Under the pieces are notes generated by a model that was not told the DNA's origin, ran no database searches, and saw only the letters and a program-made list of their open reading frames with translations. This document shows positions 50,106 through 52,328 of a DNA stretch of 52,328 nucleotides, piece after piece. Origin of the DNA: Geobacter sp. (GTDB lineage: Bacteria > Desulfobacterota > Desulfuromonadia > Geobacterales > Geobacteraceae). Within the stretch, counting starts at the first letter, position 1. Every line of letters begins with the position of its first letter. The translations under genes and the position numbers were made by a program. The DNA is taken from contig DNJC01000088.1 of NCBI GenBank assembly GCA_003490025.1, positions 1 through 52,328 of the forward strand. Reading direction: 5' to 3'.

Positions 50106-51014
50106 TGCCACGAAGTGCTGAAGCGATTGCGAGCACCGCTCCCGCATCTGCAGCGCATTCCTGACCGCGCAGCCACCTCGGCAGTTGTTGAACATGACGA
50201 AGGTAAGACGCGTCTTCTCGCTCAGGCGCACCGCCTCGGTTGCGATCTCATTCAACTCCGTCTCCCGGTACAGGTACTCGTCTCCCGCTGCCGCCCGCGC
50301 CTGCCACTCTTCCGCGTTGCGGCCGTGCAGCCTCAGGTACGCTACTGAGGTGGTCGCCTCGGGATGGAAGGGCGCTGTCGCCAAGGTCCCCAACTGCGGT
50401 TCGTCGCAGGTTATGTAGGTTATCTTGTGCTCCCGCAGGAACGAGAACAGGTCGTCGCGGTGCCGGCTGGTGAGCCAGCTCCCGTGCCGGAACTCGACGG
50501 CGATGGGTGTTCCCGCCATCAGCTCCTTGCAGTACAAAAGGTAGTCCATGTTGGCGTTCTTGTGCCCGAACCAGGGCGGGAACTGGAAGATCACGAAACC
50601 CATCTTGCGCACTTTTTTCAGCGGCTCCAGCGCCGTCAGCATCGCACTTGCCATTGCCCTGAGTGTCTCCGGATCGGATACGTGGAGTTCCTCCCGGTCC
50701 CGCTCCGGCTCCGGGAGCATCCGGCGCAGTTCCTCCGGGAGCCGGCGGGGATCGATGGTGTGACCGGTCAGGGCGCCGTATGCCTTCAGGTGGAAGAGGA
50801 ATTGCTCCGGGGTCCGGTCGGCCCATGCCTTGGCCATCTCCATGGTCGGGATGGCGTAATAGCTGCTGTCGACCTCGACGGTGTCGAACTTCCCGGAATA
50901 GAACCTGAGGCGTGCCTTTGGAGTGGATGCTCCGCTCGGATAAAAGACGCCGCTCTCGACCAGGCTTTTTTCCGTCCAGGAGCAGGTGCCGATTCGGATT
51001 TTCCCTGTAGTCAT
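50049..51014 (-). CDS. DUF72 protein
   Basis: A 321-residue cytoplasmic protein of the DUF72/YecE family, a TIM-barrel of unknown function related to AP-endonuclease-like folds. Family features: IRIGTCSWTEKSL at the N-terminus, FDTVEVDSSYYAIPTMEMAK, GFVIFQFPPWFGHK, IAVEFRHGSWLTSR, VAYLRLHGRNAEEW and FVMFNNCRGGCAVRNALQMR at the C-terminal end. GGGAGG lies close to the ATG. The last 20 or so residues (SSAPAGHLLPEGEGIK) are encoded by a family B repeat, so the original stop codon was replaced or passed by insertion of the element. Confidence 0.88.
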   Translation of the reverse strand: MTTGKIRIGTCSWTEKSLVESGVFYPSGASTPKARLRFYSGKFDTVEVDSSYYAIPTMEMAKAWADRTPEQFLFHLKAYGALTGHTIDPRRLPEELRRMLPEPERDREELHVSDPETLRAMASAMLTALEPLKKVRKMGFVIFQFPPWFGHKNANMDYLLYCKELMAGTPIAVEFRHGSWLTSRHRDDLFSFLREHKITYITCDEPQLGTLATAPFHPEATTSVAYLRLHGRNAEEWQARAAAGDEYLYRETELNEIATEAVRLSEKTRLTFVMFNNCRGGCAVRNALQMRERCSQSLQHFVATPSSAPAGHLLPEGEGIK

Positions 51015-51030
51015 GGCATCCTCCCTTTCG

Positions 51031-51070
51031 CAACGCCCTCACCCCAACCCTCTCCCGGAGGGCGAGGGAG
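51031..51070. repeat. REP-like palindrome, family B
   Basis: CAACGCCCTCACCCCAACCC followed by TCTCCCGGAGGGCGAGGGAG, directly upstream of the DUF72 start. With the pair at 49975-50105 this puts family B elements on both sides of the gene. Confidence 0.85.
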
Positions 51071-51116
51071 AGCTGGTGAGAGTCGAAATAGCTGGTGCCC
51101 GAAAACAATCGTGGCC

Positions 51117-51141
51117 GTAGGAGCGGCATTCCTGCCGCGAT
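51117..51141. repeat. REP-like palindrome, family A
   Basis: GTAGGAGCGGCATTCCTGCC followed by GCGAT, between the divergent DUF72 and methyltransferase-like genes. Identical in its core to the copies at 4195 and 20388-20448. Confidence 0.9.
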
Positions 51142-51186
51142 CACCGCCCCGAGGGGCTTGGATCCCATCATAGAAACAGGAAACCA

Positions 51187-51846
51187 ATGGACCGATCTTC
51201 CAAGAACCGACTGAACCACCGCATGCTGCAGCATTTTGCCGGGGACACCCTGTTCGACCGCATCGCCAGGGCGGTCTGCCGCGCCGGCTCCCTTCCGCGC
51301 AAGGAACTTTACGAGGCGTGGGAGGTGGCGCGACGGGTGCACCGCCGTTTCCAGGGGGGGAGGGTGGTCGACCTCGCTTCGGGGCATGGGCTGTTGGCGC
51401 AGATCATGTTGATTCTGGACGGCACCCTTGCCGGCGCGCTTGCCGTCGACCTCCGCATCCCTGAAAACGCTCCCCGGCTCGCCGAAGAACTTGCCGTCGA
51501 TTGGCCCGCGCTATCGGCGAGGTTCAGCTTCCTGGAAAGTGACCTTGCCAAGGTCGCTCTTTGCTCCGAAGACCTGATCGTTTCCGCTCACGCCTGCGGC
51601 GGCTTGACCGACCTTGTCCTGGAGCGGGCGGTGCAGGCCCGCTGCCGGGTCGCCGTGCTTCCCTGCTGCCACGATCTGCGCAGCGCCGATCAAGGAGGGG
51701 TGCAGGGATGGCTCGACGGACCTCTTGCGGTCGACGTCACCAGGGCTGCCTGGCTCCGCTCGCAAGGCTACCAAGTCTACACGCAGACCATTCCCGGCGA
51801 CATCACGCCGAAGAACCGTCTTTTGATCGGAGAGCCTTTAACCTGA
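51187..51846 (+). CDS. Methyltransferase-like protein
   Basis: A 219-residue protein. The Rossmann-type motif I is VVDLASGHGLLAQIMLIL (about residues 59-76), followed by an acidic motif II (LAVDLRIP) and a post-motif AHACGGLTDLVLERAV. CRVAVLPCCHDLRSADQGG holds a Cys-Cys-His cluster typical of the METTL25/RRNAD1-type methyltransferase-like group, where an LPCCH-like motif is conserved. It is probably an S-adenosylmethionine-dependent enzyme of unknown target. AGGAAA lies just upstream of the ATG, after a repeat element. Confidence 0.78.
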   Translation: MDRSSKNRLNHRMLQHFAGDTLFDRIARAVCRAGSLPRKELYEAWEVARRVHRRFQGGRVVDLASGHGLLAQIMLILDGTLAGALAVDLRIPENAPRLAEELAVDWPALSARFSFLESDLAKVALCSEDLIVSAHACGGLTDLVLERAVQARCRVAVLPCCHDLRSADQGGVQGWLDGPLAVDVTRAAWLRSQGYQVYTQTIPGDITPKNRLLIGEPLT

Positions 51847-51850
51847 GGCC

Positions 51851-52186
51851 TTAAAACACGACGACGTTGAGGGCGTAGTTGATTATGGACAGGACCAGGC
51901 TGAAAAGGAGCGCCCACCAGAACCCTCTCACTTCGAACCCGGGGACGAGGGCGCTGGTCAGCAAAATGAGCAGCGCGTTGATCACGAAGGTTAAAAGCCC
52001 CAGGGTGAGGATGTTGAGCGGCAAGGTAAGAAGCAGCAGCAACGGTCTTATGAAGACGTTGACGAGCCCGAGCACCAGTGCGGTGACCAGGGCGGCAAAG
52101 AAGCCGGAGAGCCGCACCCCGGGCAACAGGTAAGCGGTGATCACTACGGCGACCGCATTGACTATCCACTTGATAAGTAAGCCCAC
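51851..52186 (-). CDS. Phage holin family 4-like membrane protein
   Basis: A 111-residue membrane protein of the PF04020 family (YvlD-like, also called phage holin superfamily IV). Four hydrophobic helices are apparent, with the conserved NVFIRPLLLLLTLPLNILTL loop and FVINALLILLTSALVPGF. Such proteins are common chromosomal genes not tied to prophages; their role is unknown, possibly in the envelope stress response. The start is GTG at 52186, six bases after GGGAGG. It is convergent with the methyltransferase-like gene, the two stop codons being four bases apart. Confidence 0.88.
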   Translation of the reverse strand: MGLLIKWIVNAVAVVITAYLLPGVRLSGFFAALVTALVLGLVNVFIRPLLLLLTLPLNILTLGLLTFVINALLILLTSALVPGFEVRGFWWALLFSLVLSIINYALNVVVF

Positions 52187-52274
52187 TTGATACCTCCCTG
52201 CTTCTTGAAATCACTATGGGGGGATGCCCATGGGTAGCGCCAACGGTTTCCCGGATTAGCACCAACCATCTGCC

Positions 52275-52328
52275 AACCGCCACCTGTAGGAGCGGCATTC
52301 CAACCGCCACCTGTAGGAGCGGCATTCC
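52275..52328. repeat. 27-bp tandem repeat carrying truncated family A elements
   Basis: Two perfect 27-base units (52275-52301 and 52302-52328), each AACCGCCACCTGTAGGAGCG followed by GCATTCC, the second touching the window edge, so more copies may follow. Each contains the first 16 bases of the family A palindrome. Confidence 0.9.

Noticed and set aside
51851..52186. Prophage holin
   Set aside because: The family name mentions holin, but no phage gene is nearby and the family is common on bacterial chromosomes.

Overview
The window looks like a chromosomal segment from a Geobacter-like member of the Desulfuromonadia. This is inferred from its character, not from a search: GC-rich genes, many secreted lipoproteins, a NikMN-type nickel/cobalt transporter, a MucR-type zinc-finger regulator, and several families of short palindromic intergenic repeats. 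About 45 protein genes, two tRNAs, one SAM riboswitch and about a dozen readable promoters, operators or terminators can be supported.

Layout. Positions 1-4,300 form a visibly AT-richer, gene-poor accessory patch: an ankyrin-repeat lipoprotein, a DUF2846-like lipoprotein, a small calcium-loop secreted protein, and decayed or repetitive DNA between them. Positions 4,300-9,000, mostly on the minus strand, hold a Ppx/GppA phosphatase with an HD domain, a helix-hairpin-helix protein, a SixA-type phosphatase, and a three-gene set (HTH protein with a Cys-rich tail, unknown protein, double-ACT protein). Positions 9,000-14,700 hold an M20 amidohydrolase, a DUF3300 protein with tandem repeats, and a hybrid PAS sensor kinase. 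Positions 14,960-17,700 are a nickel/cobalt ECF transporter operon (MN fusion, Q, O) with a strong promoter overlapped by a NikR-like operator. Then come a cold-shock protein, a YaiI/YqxD protein, a J-domain/leucine-rich-repeat protein, and a SAM-riboswitch-controlled metI-metC pair.

Positions 23,475-33,680 are on the plus strand: MucR-type regulator, MFS transporter, LolB-like lipoprotein, small lipoproteins, AI-2E family permease, then a tightly coupled operon of START-like protein, ABC ATPase, long FtsX-type permease and CrtC/AttH-like protein. tRNA-Ala(GGC) and tRNA-Leu(CAA) follow. Downstream of tRNA-Leu lies a HigB/HigA-like toxin-antitoxin pair with a third small zinc-ribbon gene.

Positions 35,699-41,560 hold a minus-strand operon of three large exported proteins: a FlgT-like protein, a TPR lipoprotein with a CsgG/FlgO-like domain, and a second CsgG/FlgO-like protein with six fibronectin type III modules. 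They lie away from any flagellar gene. This is the best candidate in the window for an undescribed envelope assembly. Next come an iron/manganese superoxide dismutase, a PAP2 phosphatase and a MacA-MacB-TolC type tripartite exporter, with an FNR-type box in the divergent region. The right end has an unknown small protein, a TcdA/ThiF-like enzyme, a DUF72 protein whose last codons come from a repeat element, a methyltransferase-like protein and a four-helix membrane protein.
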